The notes below the pieces were generated by a model that was not told where the DNA came from, searched no databases, and was given only the letters and a program-made list of their open reading frames with translations. The position numbers and the translations under genes are program-made. Source: Fibrobacter succinogenes (lineage in GTDB: Bacteria > Fibrobacterota > Fibrobacteria > Fibrobacterales > Fibrobacteraceae). From it: a stretch of DNA of 64,000 nucleotides. Numbering within the stretch: the stretch's first letter is position 1; every line of letters begins with the position of its first letter. This document shows positions 18,418-26,912 of this stretch, piece by piece. The stretch spans positions 1-64,000 of the forward strand of contig CACZAD010000001.1 in the NCBI GenBank assembly GCA_902779055.1. The letters run 5' to 3'.

Positions 18418-18717
18418 ATGCCACCAGCAGCAAGAATTACAGATATGCATACATGCCCTATGCAGACTCCGGGAACTCCGCCTGTGCCTCACGTGGGTGG
18501 ACCTGTTGTCGGTCCTGGCGCTCCGACGGTGATGATCGGCGGTCTCCCTGCTGCTGTGATGGGTGATTCCTGTGTTTGCGTCGGTCCTCCGGATACGATT
18601 GTCAAGGGCTCTGCAACCGTAATGATTTGCGGAAAGCCGGCGGCGCGTATGGGCGATACCACGGCTCACGGCGGTACGATTGCCATTGGCTGCCCGACGG
18701 TGATGATTGGAGGTTAG
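18418..18717 (+). CDS. PAAR-repeat spike tip (Pvc10-like)
   Basis: The 99-aa protein is a PAAR-type cone. It shows MPPAARITDMHTCPM with His/Cys zinc ligands, repeated TVMIGGLPAAVMGD and TVMICGKPAARMGDTTAHGG units, and the final GCPTVMIGG. It should cap the VgrG-like spike with a sharpened zinc-bound tip. It lies 8 bp after the spike gene. Confidence 0.95.
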   Translation: MPPAARITDMHTCPMQTPGTPPVPHVGGPVVGPGAPTVMIGGLPAAVMGDSCVCVGPPDTIVKGSATVMICGKPAARMGDTTAHGGTIAIGCPTVMIGG

Positions 18718-18718
18718 G

Positions 18719-19126
18719 ATGCTCGATACTTCGTTTTTAGGTCGTGGCTGGTCGTTCCCCTTATCGTTTTCGGAAACGGGATTTGCGAAAATGTCGGAAT
18801 ACGAAGAAGATATTGGTGAAAGCCTTCGCATTTTGCTGATGACGTATCCCGGCGAGCGTACGATGCAGCCGGAATTTGGTTCGCGTCTGAGGGACTTCTG
18901 CTTTGAATCCTTTTCGCTGCGTACGGAAACGCTCATCAAGGAAGAGATCCGTCGTTCGATTCTTTTGAATGAGCCGCGTGTCGATACCGAAGAAATTCAA
19001 GTTTTGCCGACCGAAAAAAACGGCGTGCTGAGCATCAATGTGACTTATGTTGTTCGTTCTACGAACAGCCGAAGGAATTTGGTGTTCCCGTTCTACATGA
19101 ACGAAGCGACTGATGTGAGTGTTTAG
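18719..19126 (+). CDS. gp25-like baseplate wedge protein (Pvc9)
   Basis: The 135-aa protein is read from ATG 18719, with GGAGG at 18709-18713 inside the end of the PAAR gene. A TTG at 18707 is the alternative. It matches the GPW/gp25 family, with EDIGESLRILLMTYPGERTM followed by QPEFGSRLRDFCFE. This protein is the core wedge element that starts sheath assembly. Confidence 0.92.
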   Translation: MLDTSFLGRGWSFPLSFSETGFAKMSEYEEDIGESLRILLMTYPGERTMQPEFGSRLRDFCFESFSLRTETLIKEEIRRSILLNEPRVDTEEIQVLPTEKNGVLSINVTYVVRSTNSRRNLVFPFYMNEATDVSV

Positions 19127-19142
19127 TTGATTGTTGAAGGTT

Positions 19143-22100
19143 ATGGCTGGTAGATTTTTTCAGATACAGGATGGTTTGAGTCAGAAAGCTCGTGAGTTCC
19201 CCGAACTCATGAACGGTTTCTATTCTATAGACTCGATGTCTCAAGAAGCCGTCCTTGAGATGATGAAAAAGTATGCTAGGGAACATGGTTCGCCGCGATT
19301 CTTTGATGACGTGGATATCGCCAAAGTCGTTGCTATGCTGAATGGAGAGGCTGACGGGAAGACTGATCCGGCCGTTGCCATTTATGCGGTATGCGCAAAG
19401 CTCATGGGCCATGTCCAGCAAAAATTGAATGAACTGCCTGATAAACGCCTTGATTTTTATTACAGAGATGTCCTCAAGCAAGAAAATCGAGACGCAGAAG
19501 GGGACCATGCGATAGTCACGTTCGATGTCGATAATGACGATGTTTCTTGCGTGCTTCCGAAGGGCACTCGCTTTAGTGCCGGCGAAAATAGCGAAGGTGA
19601 GGATGTTGAGTACGAATCCCTTAATGACGTAAATATCAATGACGTCAAGGTGGCCCGCATCCTTACGGTTTCGTGTGCCCAGGACTATCCGATCACGCAG
19701 TCGGAGATTCCGGCTTATACGGCAAAAGAAGCCTGTGAACAGCGGATGACTCCATACCCCCTGTTTGGACTGACCCGTTCGAACCAGGTTCCCGATGGAA
19801 CGGAATTTTCAAAAGTTGGCGTATGTGTCTCGAACCGCGTTCTTTTTATGTCGAGCGGTGTACGTAATGTCAAGTTGAATTTCTTGTTTACTCCGTCGTC
19901 GGTCCGTGATACGGTGGTCGAAAAGAAGGATGGCAATGCAAGCGAATTCTCGGCCGCGTTCACGAACGCATTTACGCTTTCGCTGACGACGGAAGATGGC
20001 TGGATTGATATTGATGATTACAAAATCGGCTGTTGCAATCTGAATTCGGAATGCCCTGAAAATCAGATATCCTTGGAATTTACGCTCAAGGATACGGATC
20101 CGGCGATTGTCAATTACAATCCGGAAGTCCACGGCGGTGATTATCGGTCTGCAAATCCGCTGTTACGCCTTGTGGTGAATCCTCGCAAGTCGGGGTCGCT
20201 TTGGTATGCGATGATCAAACTGCAAATCCAGCGCATCCATATCGCCGTAAATGTCTCGAAGTGCCGTGACATCGTTGTCTCTAATGAATATGGTCCGTCA
20301 TCGACGCTTTTGCCAGTGCAGATCTTTGGCTCCGTGCCCAAAGTCGGTAGCTCGTTCATAGTGGGCTGCAAGGAAGTTTGCGGAAAGAAGCTTGATTCCT
20401 TTGATGTCCATGGCAAATGGAGTGGCCTCCCGGACTGTAAAGATTTTGCGGAATGGTACGCGCAGTACGACGATCCTCCGCATACGTCCGATTTTACGGT
20501 GGCGCTGAGCGGGCTGTATGGTGGTTCCTGGCTTCCATCCGAAAAAAATGCAGTGACATGTCCGCTGTTCAATGTCGTTAAGGAACGCTTTTACGATTAC
20601 GACCGCGCTGTTGTCGAAATTCCGGAGCAGTTTAGCATTTCGTTCGGTAGCATTGTAAGCTCGCGAATGAGCGAGACAATCCCTGATGACGAAGGCTTTA
20701 TGTATTCGCCGATGATGAAGGACGGATTCTTCAAAATGAAACTTGTCGCTCCGTCCAAGGCGTTCATGCATGGCGAAATTTCTCAGGCCGTCTGCAATTC
20801 GTTCTTGACGCAGATTCTCAAGAAAAAGAACGTCGAGAATTTGCCGAACCAGCCTTATACGCCAAGCGTCGAAGACTTGTACGTCGACTACACGTCGTAT
20901 GCCGATGTTTCGCAGTCTTCGAAAAATTCAGAAAACGTCGACGGGTTCTTCTATTTGCATCCGTTTGGATATAGCCGTAGCGAATCGATTCTGATCAAGA
21001 ACGGCGCACTTTATTTAGGGCTTGTGTTCAAGGGTAAGCCAAAAAAGGCGAACCTCTATTTTGTGATGAACCGCGATTCCGCATTGCGTTCCGAAGGCAA
21101 ATTTATCTGGTCGTACCTCGGTGAATACGGTTGGAAGTGCCTGCCTGACGAAAACCGTTTGGCGGATTCTACGGCGAATTTTACGACATCGGGAATCGTG
21201 ACGTTAGAATTGCCAAGCGATATGGCTTGCGAAACGCATTTGATGCCGCGGGGAATATATTGGATTCGGGTGATCCCTGTCAAAGATAGCTGGAGGGAGT
21301 GTTCCAGGCTTTTGACGGTCCTTTCGCAGTCGCTCGAAGTCAAGCGTGTCAGCGGTTTTGAAAACGGGAGCGTCTTGAAACATTGCAAACCGCAGACCAT
21401 CAAGGAACTCACGACAAGTATTGGTGGGCTTTCGAACGTTTACCAGTTGGAGGAATCCTTTGGTGGCAAGGCCCGCGAATCCGATAGCAAAATGCGTGTG
21501 CGCGTGGCCGAAACACTTTATCACCGAAACCGAAGCGTTCGAATGGATGACTACGAACGTATGATCTTGGAAGAATTCCCCGAAGTCTATAAGGTGAAAT
21601 GCTTCCCGCATATCAAAATTGACGAGTCGTCGAAACGCTATGACTTTGCGAGCCCGGGCAACCTGTTGGTGGTTCCGGTATCCTCGATGTACTGCGATGG
21701 CAGCTACCAGTGGGATCCCTGCCTGAACGGCTCTGTATTGCGCGATATTCGCGAATTCTTGCAGCAAAAGGTGACGGGAATGGCTAAGGTTCGCGTCATC
21801 AATCCGTATTTCGACAAGTTGCAGATCCGCTGCAATGTCAAGTTGCGCTGTTCCGGGAAAGAGGGCGAAGTCCTCTTGGATCTGAACGAAAAAATCAACC
21901 GCTTTTTATCGCCGTGGTTCCCGAAGGCTGGCGGAATCGTCAAGCATTTTGGCTGGACTCTTGATAAGGCTTGCCTCAAGTCGTATATCGAAAGCCTGGA
22001 TTATGTGGATTATGTCGGTGACGATTTTACCATTATGAAAATTGCATCGACGGATGAACAAAGGTTTAGCGTGAACCTGTTCGAAAATACAGATGACAAA

Positions 22101-22256
22101 CTCTTGCACGGTACATTCCCGTGGAGCATCGCCGTTCCTATGCGTAAGCACTTTATCAACGATGCGCAATCTTGTTCGGTGTCGAGCGAGGATAACGTCA
22201 ATAATGGTTATGGCGGTCTTGAAATTGGACAAACATTTATCATAAGGAAATCGTGA
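19143..22256 (+). CDS. Baseplate J-like large wedge protein (Pvc11-like)
   Basis: The 1037-aa protein starts at ATG 19143, with GAAGG seven bases upstream. The N-terminus (LMGHVQQKLNELPDKRLDFY, then YRDVLKQENR) and the C-terminal third (RVAETLYHRNRSVRMDDYER, EFPEVYKVKCFPH) match the baseplate J-like family. This component (Pvc11, related to T4 gp6/gp7) makes the outer baseplate wedges. The stop overlaps the next ATG by one base (TGATG). Confidence 0.88.
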   Translation: MAGRFFQIQDGLSQKAREFPELMNGFYSIDSMSQEAVLEMMKKYAREHGSPRFFDDVDIAKVVAMLNGEADGKTDPAVAIYAVCAKLMGHVQQKLNELPDKRLDFYYRDVLKQENRDAEGDHAIVTFDVDNDDVSCVLPKGTRFSAGENSEGEDVEYESLNDVNINDVKVARILTVSCAQDYPITQSEIPAYTAKEACEQRMTPYPLFGLTRSNQVPDGTEFSKVGVCVSNRVLFMSSGVRNVKLNFLFTPSSVRDTVVEKKDGNASEFSAAFTNAFTLSLTTEDGWIDIDDYKIGCCNLNSECPENQISLEFTLKDTDPAIVNYNPEVHGGDYRSANPLLRLVVNPRKSGSLWYAMIKLQIQRIHIAVNVSKCRDIVVSNEYGPSSTLLPVQIFGSVPKVGSSFIVGCKEVCGKKLDSFDVHGKWSGLPDCKDFAEWYAQYDDPPHTSDFTVALSGLYGGSWLPSEKNAVTCPLFNVVKERFYDYDRAVVEIPEQFSISFGSIVSSRMSETIPDDEGFMYSPMMKDGFFKMKLVAPSKAFMHGEISQAVCNSFLTQILKKKNVENLPNQPYTPSVEDLYVDYTSYADVSQSSKNSENVDGFFYLHPFGYSRSESILIKNGALYLGLVFKGKPKKANLYFVMNRDSALRSEGKFIWSYLGEYGWKCLPDENRLADSTANFTTSGIVTLELPSDMACETHLMPRGIYWIRVIPVKDSWRECSRLLTVLSQSLEVKRVSGFENGSVLKHCKPQTIKELTTSIGGLSNVYQLEESFGGKARESDSKMRVRVAETLYHRNRSVRMDDYERMILEEFPEVYKVKCFPHIKIDESSKRYDFASPGNLLVVPVSSMYCDGSYQWDPCLNGSVLRDIREFLQQKVTGMAKVRVINPYFDKLQIRCNVKLRCSGKEGEVLLDLNEKINRFLSPWFPKAGGIVKHFGWTLDKACLKSYIESLDYVDYVGDDFTIMKIASTDEQRFSVNLFENTDDKLLHGTFPWSIAVPMRKHFINDAQSCSVSSEDNVNNGYGGLEIGQTFIIRKS

Positions 22257-23077
22257 TGGCAGGACAGAATATGGAATATCTCAAGTTGAGCCGTAGGGAG
22301 CTAAAGGAACGCTTTAAGGCTGGGCGTATGCCGACAGAAGAAGACTTTATGAGTTTGATTGATTCCGTGGTGAATTCTATTGACGAAGGCTTCGATGTCA
22401 ACGAAGAAAATGGCTTGCAGATCAAGCAGAAAAAGGATAGCGGCTGTTTGGCGAGCTTCTTTGCAAACCTTGCAGAGCATAAGCCGCACTGGTTCTTGAA
22501 CCTCCGCAAGAATGTCGAAAAATGCGAAAGCTCGCTGAACGTGAAAACACCGAATATGGGTGCCGAAGAATCGGCGGTGACGATCGTAGGATCGTATTCC
22601 GAAAATTCTCACAAAAAGTTGAATACTCGTGTGGGGATTGGCTCTGCGGATCCTCAGTGCGAACTTGACGTGAACGGCCTGATTGCGTCGAAAGGACGCA
22701 TGGGCTGCTCGAGTGACCGTTTTGAGGTGCCTGCCGATGGCCTGTGGCATAACGTGACGGATGTATTGACGGGGTGCCATTGTTTTGAAGTCGTGGCGGG
22801 GGTCGGTGGCAAGGAAGGCGATGGAAAGTTTGCCCTTGCGCATGCCATTGTCGTGAATACGTTCAATAGCCACCCGAAGGTGAATCTGACTCAGTCGTAT
22901 AGCGGTGGGCGTGGCGCGAAGATTGATATCCGTTGGTGCAAATGCCAGAATAAGTACGAATATACGCTCCAGATGCGTGTGCGCCACAAGTACGATGAAG
23001 AAGGCAAAATCAAGGTTCGCTATCATATTACCAAGCTCTGGCATGATTCCCAGATGATGGGCTCGATTTCGAAATGA
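22256..23077 (+). CDS. eCIS fibre-like/adaptor protein
   Basis: The 273-aa protein starts at ATG 22256. It begins with a helical segment (LSRRELKERFKAGRMPTEED), followed by the fibre-type phrase RVGIGSADPQCELDVNG and a beta-rich C-terminus (VPADGLWHNVTDVLTGCHCF; GKFALAHAIVVNTF). The VGIG...LDV.G pattern is common in trimeric tail-fibre and S74-chaperone junctions. I recall the C-terminal part from other eCIS loci. It is the best candidate for a fibre or a fibre attachment protein. Its start and stop both overlap neighbours, so it is an integral operon member. Confidence 0.65.
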   Translation: MAGQNMEYLKLSRRELKERFKAGRMPTEEDFMSLIDSVVNSIDEGFDVNEENGLQIKQKKDSGCLASFFANLAEHKPHWFLNLRKNVEKCESSLNVKTPNMGAEESAVTIVGSYSENSHKKLNTRVGIGSADPQCELDVNGLIASKGRMGCSSDRFEVPADGLWHNVTDVLTGCHCFEVVAGVGGKEGDGKFALAHAIVVNTFNSHPKVNLTQSYSGGRGAKIDIRWCKCQNKYEYTLQMRVRHKYDEEGKIKVRYHITKLWHDSQMMGSISK

Positions 23078-24363
23078 ACGAATTGAAATCCATAACAATT
23101 TCCCGTCAGGAAAAACGCCCGTTTGATTACGCCTCGATTCGCGAAGAAGCGATCGGGCTCGTTCAAAAGTTGAGCGGAAAAATATGGACGGATTACAACG
23201 TCCATGATCCGGGCGTGACCATCTTGGAGCAGATCGTCTTTACATTGACGGAACTCGGCTATAAGACCGGTTTTGTCGTAGCGGATTATCTTGCCGATGC
23301 TGACGGAAAAATTGATTATGAATCGCAGGCGCTGTATGCCCCGTCCCTTGTAACGCAGGCGTTCCCGGTGACTCTCGAAGAGTATTCGTCTTTTTTCAAG
23401 TCCAGAATTAATTGCGAAAAGGTCAATTTTTCTGTTGATGAAAATGGCTTTTACCGAGTCGAAATCTTTGTGACCGGAACCGTTAATGATGGGGTGAGCG
23501 AATCCGTTTTTGCAAAGTTCTGGAGGCTGTGGCGCAAGTGGCACTGTATGGGAGACCATATTTGTGATGTCCGTATCAAGTGGCTCGGAGGAGAATCAAG
23601 GTATGTCGACGTCAAGGAACCTTTGCAAAATGATGAAATGCCAAGCGGGACGCATCGTGATGTGACTGAATTCCTGCCGATGATCGAACTCTTCCCGACG
23701 ATTTACAGGGAAGGGGAGAGCGCGCAACCTTTAAAGAAATATCTTGCGCCCATCGAGTTCGTCTTCAAGAAGCTCTTGAACCTGATCGATTCTTTTCCGC
23801 AGCTCTTTTCTGTACGGTCAATCGGTTTTGAAAAGGTTTCGGCGAATTTGGAACAGTTCAATTTGGCGCTGGACCAGATGCTTGCTATGTATGGTGTTCG
23901 CTTTCCGCATTTTGGCTTTGTGGATTTGCCGAGGCTTGTGCGCTCTAAGGTGCAGTACTTGCGTGAACTGCCGGAACTCTTGACGCATCGCTCCGGAATT
24001 TCGTGGCGTCGTCGTGTCGAACTGATGCTTGGTATTTTCCATGATTCCATAGACCGACTTGAAATCTTTAATGTCGATGGCATCTTCGCGAACGAAAAGG
24101 CGGGCCGCATCCATATTGTCCTCTTTTGCGAAATTCTGATGGACGAAGAAACGACCGATGCGGTTGAACGTTTCATTTGCAATGAAATCCCGGCGCATTT
24201 GCTCCCGGTCATCTATTGGGTTCCTAAGGGAGAATGCCGCTCTTTCGCTGCTCTCTATGACGAATGGGAAAACGATGGACCGATGAAGATTACGATGTCT
24301 TCGCGTATGATGAATTGGCTCTTGGCTCACAAACATTTTATTTCGAAGAAGATTTGGCTATGA
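23074..24363 (+). CDS. Second eCIS baseplate protein (Pvc12-like)
   Basis: The 429-aa protein starts at ATG 23074, overlapping the previous stop (ATGA). The signature KIWTDYNVHDPGVTILEQIV, followed by LTELGYKTG, is typical of the N-terminus of Pvc12-type and related eCIS baseplate proteins. A second conserved stretch is YLAPIEFVFKKLLNLIDSFP. It likely forms wedges together with the 1037-aa Pvc11-like protein. Confidence 0.82.
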   Translation: MNELKSITISRQEKRPFDYASIREEAIGLVQKLSGKIWTDYNVHDPGVTILEQIVFTLTELGYKTGFVVADYLADADGKIDYESQALYAPSLVTQAFPVTLEEYSSFFKSRINCEKVNFSVDENGFYRVEIFVTGTVNDGVSESVFAKFWRLWRKWHCMGDHICDVRIKWLGGESRYVDVKEPLQNDEMPSGTHRDVTEFLPMIELFPTIYREGESAQPLKKYLAPIEFVFKKLLNLIDSFPQLFSVRSIGFEKVSANLEQFNLALDQMLAMYGVRFPHFGFVDLPRLVRSKVQYLRELPELLTHRSGISWRRRVELMLGIFHDSIDRLEIFNVDGIFANEKAGRIHIVLFCEILMDEETTDAVERFICNEIPAHLLPVIYWVPKGECRSFAALYDEWENDGPMKITMSSRMMNWLLAHKHFISKKIWL

Positions 24364-25469
24364 GCGAAGCGCTGAACATCGTTGATAATTTGGAATTGCG
24401 TCTTTCGCTTGACAGTTCCTCCCCGGAACTGACTTCGGAGCGTAATCTCTACAATTTTGCGCATGGTGTGCTTGCCGAAGTTCTTGACGATGTCCTTAGC
24501 GGAGTGAAAGTCCAGGGCGATGTTGTGGTTGATTCGCTGACACTGGATTTAGACATAAGTGCTTCTGGCGATCCCTTTGAACAGTTGGCAAGTGCACTGC
24601 GAACAGCCCTGAATTCAAAAATCGGTTCTGCGGTATTTCGGGCTCAGAGTGCGCCACTTACGAATATGCTGGCCGATGTTTACCGAAACCATTTGCCGAT
24701 GGAAAAATCGTTCAATATCGAACGTCGGTTTGACTCGTTTGCCGAAAATTGGCGGAATGAACATTCTGGAGAGGATTTCAAGCCACTTGCATTGGCCGAA
24801 GCTGTCATCAAGAATATGCAGCAGGAATTCCCGAAACTCGACATACAGCAAATCGCCTACGTGGTTTATCAGAGAATTATGCAGATGAGGAGCCCGCAAA
24901 AGTCTCAGAATGTTTGCCAGGGGTCCGCACATGCGTCTAATGTTTCGGATGGTGCTGCAAATGTGGTTTATGAGGTGGCCGATGCTGGGCTTGTGTTGCT
25001 GTCGCCGTATATCCCGGTACTGTTCCAACGTGCGGAATGCCTTGAAAACGGAACCTTCGCGACGGACGATGCGAAACTCAAGGCGCTTTCGATCCTTAAG
25101 TATGCAACATTTGGATCTTATGCTGAACCGCTTAAAAATTCGGCCGTTATGAACTTGCTTTGTGGATTACCGGCCTCGCCGGTGTTCTACGTGGATGAAC
25201 TCCCCAAGATTTCGGATGGCGAAAAGGAACTGGTTGATGGGTTGTTGCAGGCGGTTGTCGCGAATTGGAAGGCTGTAGGGAGCATGTCGCCCGATGGACT
25301 CCGTTCTACGTTTTTTGTGCGGCAGGGAACCATTGATGCTGATGGCGCTTCTGACCAGCTGACCGTCGAGAAGAAGACGTTTGACATTCTGTTGGATAAG
25401 CTCCCGTGGGGGTATTCAATGATAAAGCACCCGTGGATGAAAAAGGTTTTAAATGTTAAGTGGCGATAA
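24360..25469 (+). CDS. eCIS tape-measure protein (CIS_TMP, Pvc14-like), short form
   Basis: The 369-aa protein starts at ATG 24360, overlapping the previous stop (ATGA). A longer frame from 24264 is less likely. Two hallmarks of the CIS tape-measure family are present: the N-terminal LELRLSLDSSSPELTSERNL region and the C-terminal block VEKKTFDILLDKLPWGYSMI followed by KHPWMKKVLNVKW. Tape measures set tube length. Many relatives are much longer, so this one may specify a short particle. The operon then has an intergenic repeat before the ATPase gene. Confidence 0.85.
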   Translation: MSEALNIVDNLELRLSLDSSSPELTSERNLYNFAHGVLAEVLDDVLSGVKVQGDVVVDSLTLDLDISASGDPFEQLASALRTALNSKIGSAVFRAQSAPLTNMLADVYRNHLPMEKSFNIERRFDSFAENWRNEHSGEDFKPLALAEAVIKNMQQEFPKLDIQQIAYVVYQRIMQMRSPQKSQNVCQGSAHASNVSDGAANVVYEVADAGLVLLSPYIPVLFQRAECLENGTFATDDAKLKALSILKYATFGSYAEPLKNSAVMNLLCGLPASPVFYVDELPKISDGEKELVDGLLQAVVANWKAVGSMSPDGLRSTFFVRQGTIDADGASDQLTVEKKTFDILLDKLPWGYSMIKHPWMKKVLNVKWR

Positions 25470-25475
25470 TAAAAA

Positions 25476-25552
25476 TGTCATTCCCGGCTTGACCGGGAAT
25501 CTCCTTTGCCTTTGTAAAAAAGGTGGTGCTCGCTCGGAGGCGGGCATGACAG
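25476..25552 (+). repeat. Dispersed palindromic intergenic repeat, copy 2
   Basis: It contains GTCATTCCCGGCTTGACCGG (hairpin CCCGG/CCGGG) and, after a short spacer, the reverse-oriented element GGAGGCGGGCATGAC. It sits between the tape-measure and ATPase genes and could partially terminate or process the long operon transcript. Confidence 0.65.
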
Positions 25553-25577
25553 ATTTTTGTGTGAGATAGGTGTTCTA

Positions 25578-26912
25578 GTGAATCTTGATTTGACTAATGA
25601 AATCGAATGGTGCAAGGCGGTGATTGACCTCCGTTTTTCGCAGTATTTTTCTGCCGACGATAGCGAAGACAAAAAGCTGCAAATCGAGATGCTTGCCCCT
25701 CCCGAACTAGATGAAGAGTCTCCGTATGGGAGCGTTGTCCGTGAGTTTGAACTCGGCTTTTATGAACGCCTTGTGGTTGCCCTTGCGCTTATTCCGCATC
25801 TTTGCCCGCAGGCGCTGGATTCGTTCTTGCTGAACAACCGTACGCTTGGCCGCCCCTATACGGAATTTGGCGGCTGGCACGGAAAAAGCCATTCGGGATT
25901 CTTGCCCACGTGCGAAACGGCGCTGTTTCTGTTGGCCGGCCACGATATTGAAAAGCGTTTGCGGATGATGTCGCTGTTTGACCATTCATCGGTGCTTTTT
26001 GCGCAACGCATCCTGGTGCTGGAATATGGCGAACCGGGCGAGCCTGCGAACTCGGCGGCACTTCGTGTTTCGTCGGAATACCTGCAATTTTTTACGACTG
26101 GCGTGCGGAACAAGCCCGACTTTAGTATGCATTTTCCGGCAAAGCTCATCACGACCAGCTTGCAATGGGACGACCTTGTTTTGGGCGAAGAAACTCTGGA
26201 AGACATCAACCAGCTTTTGACTTGGATTGAACATTCCGATGTGGTGCTGGATGATTTTGGACTCCGCAAAAACCTAAAGCGCGGCTACAGGGCTCTCTTT
26301 TACGGCCCACCGGGAACCGGCAAGACGCTCACCGCGACGCTCATCGGTGCAAAAGTCGGTATGGATGTTTACCGTGTGGACTTGTCTCAAGTCATTTCCA
26401 AGTACATCGGCGAAACTGAGAAGAACCTCTCGAATATTTTCGACCAGGCCGAACACCGCAACTGGATTCTGTTTTTTGACGAAGCTGACTCGCTTTTTGG
26501 CGCGCGTACGCAAACCAACAGCTCGAATGACCGTGCCGCCAACCAGGAAATCTCGTACCTGTTGCAGCGCGTTGAAGATTTCCCGGGCATCGTCATTCTT
26601 GCAAGTAACTTAAAGTCAAATATTGACGAGGCTTTTTCGCGCAGATTCCAGAACGCCATCTACTTCCCGCTTCCGGAACCCGAAGAACGTATGAAACTTT
26701 GGTCTAACATCTTCTCGAAAAAAGCTATACTTGAAGATAATGTCAATTTGAACAAATTTGCCGAAAAGTATGAACTCGCAGGGGGAGCGCTGACAAACGT
26801 TGCGCGTTATGCAGCGCTTTGCGCAGCCCAGCAAAATCGCAAGAAAATTTGTAACGAAGACATTGTTAGGGCCTTGGCTAAGGAATTACATAAAGAAGGA
26901 AAAATCCTATGA
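25578..26912 (+). CDS. eCIS AAA+ ATPase (Pvc15-like)
   Basis: The protein has about 444 aa from GTG 25578, with AGATAGG upstream. A TTG at 25557 would add seven residues. The N-terminal helical domain spans about residues 1-210. The AAA+ core has Walker A GPPGTGKT near 243, Walker B ILFFDEADSLFG near 298, sensor and arginine-finger region FSRRFQNAIYFPLPEPEER, and a C-terminal lid. Pvc15-type ATPases are required for effector loading or particle assembly in PVC. The stop overlaps the next ATG (ATGA), so the GH18-like gene is co-translated. Confidence 0.92.
   Translation: MNLDLTNEIEWCKAVIDLRFSQYFSADDSEDKKLQIEMLAPPELDEESPYGSVVREFELGFYERLVVALALIPHLCPQALDSFLLNNRTLGRPYTEFGGWHGKSHSGFLPTCETALFLLAGHDIEKRLRMMSLFDHSSVLFAQRILVLEYGEPGEPANSAALRVSSEYLQFFTTGVRNKPDFSMHFPAKLITTSLQWDDLVLGEETLEDINQLLTWIEHSDVVLDDFGLRKNLKRGYRALFYGPPGTGKTLTATLIGAKVGMDVYRVDLSQVISKYIGETEKNLSNIFDQAEHRNWILFFDEADSLFGARTQTNSSNDRAANQEISYLLQRVEDFPGIVILASNLKSNIDEAFSRRFQNAIYFPLPEPEERMKLWSNIFSKKAILEDNVNLNKFAEKYELAGGALTNVARYAALCAAQQNRKKICNEDIVRALAKELHKEGKIL

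Noticed and set aside
11950..26912. Prophage or type VI secretion system
   Set aside because: Head, portal, terminase, integrase and TssJLM genes are absent. DUF4255, DUF5908, the CIS tape measure and the Pvc15-type ATPase indicate eCIS.
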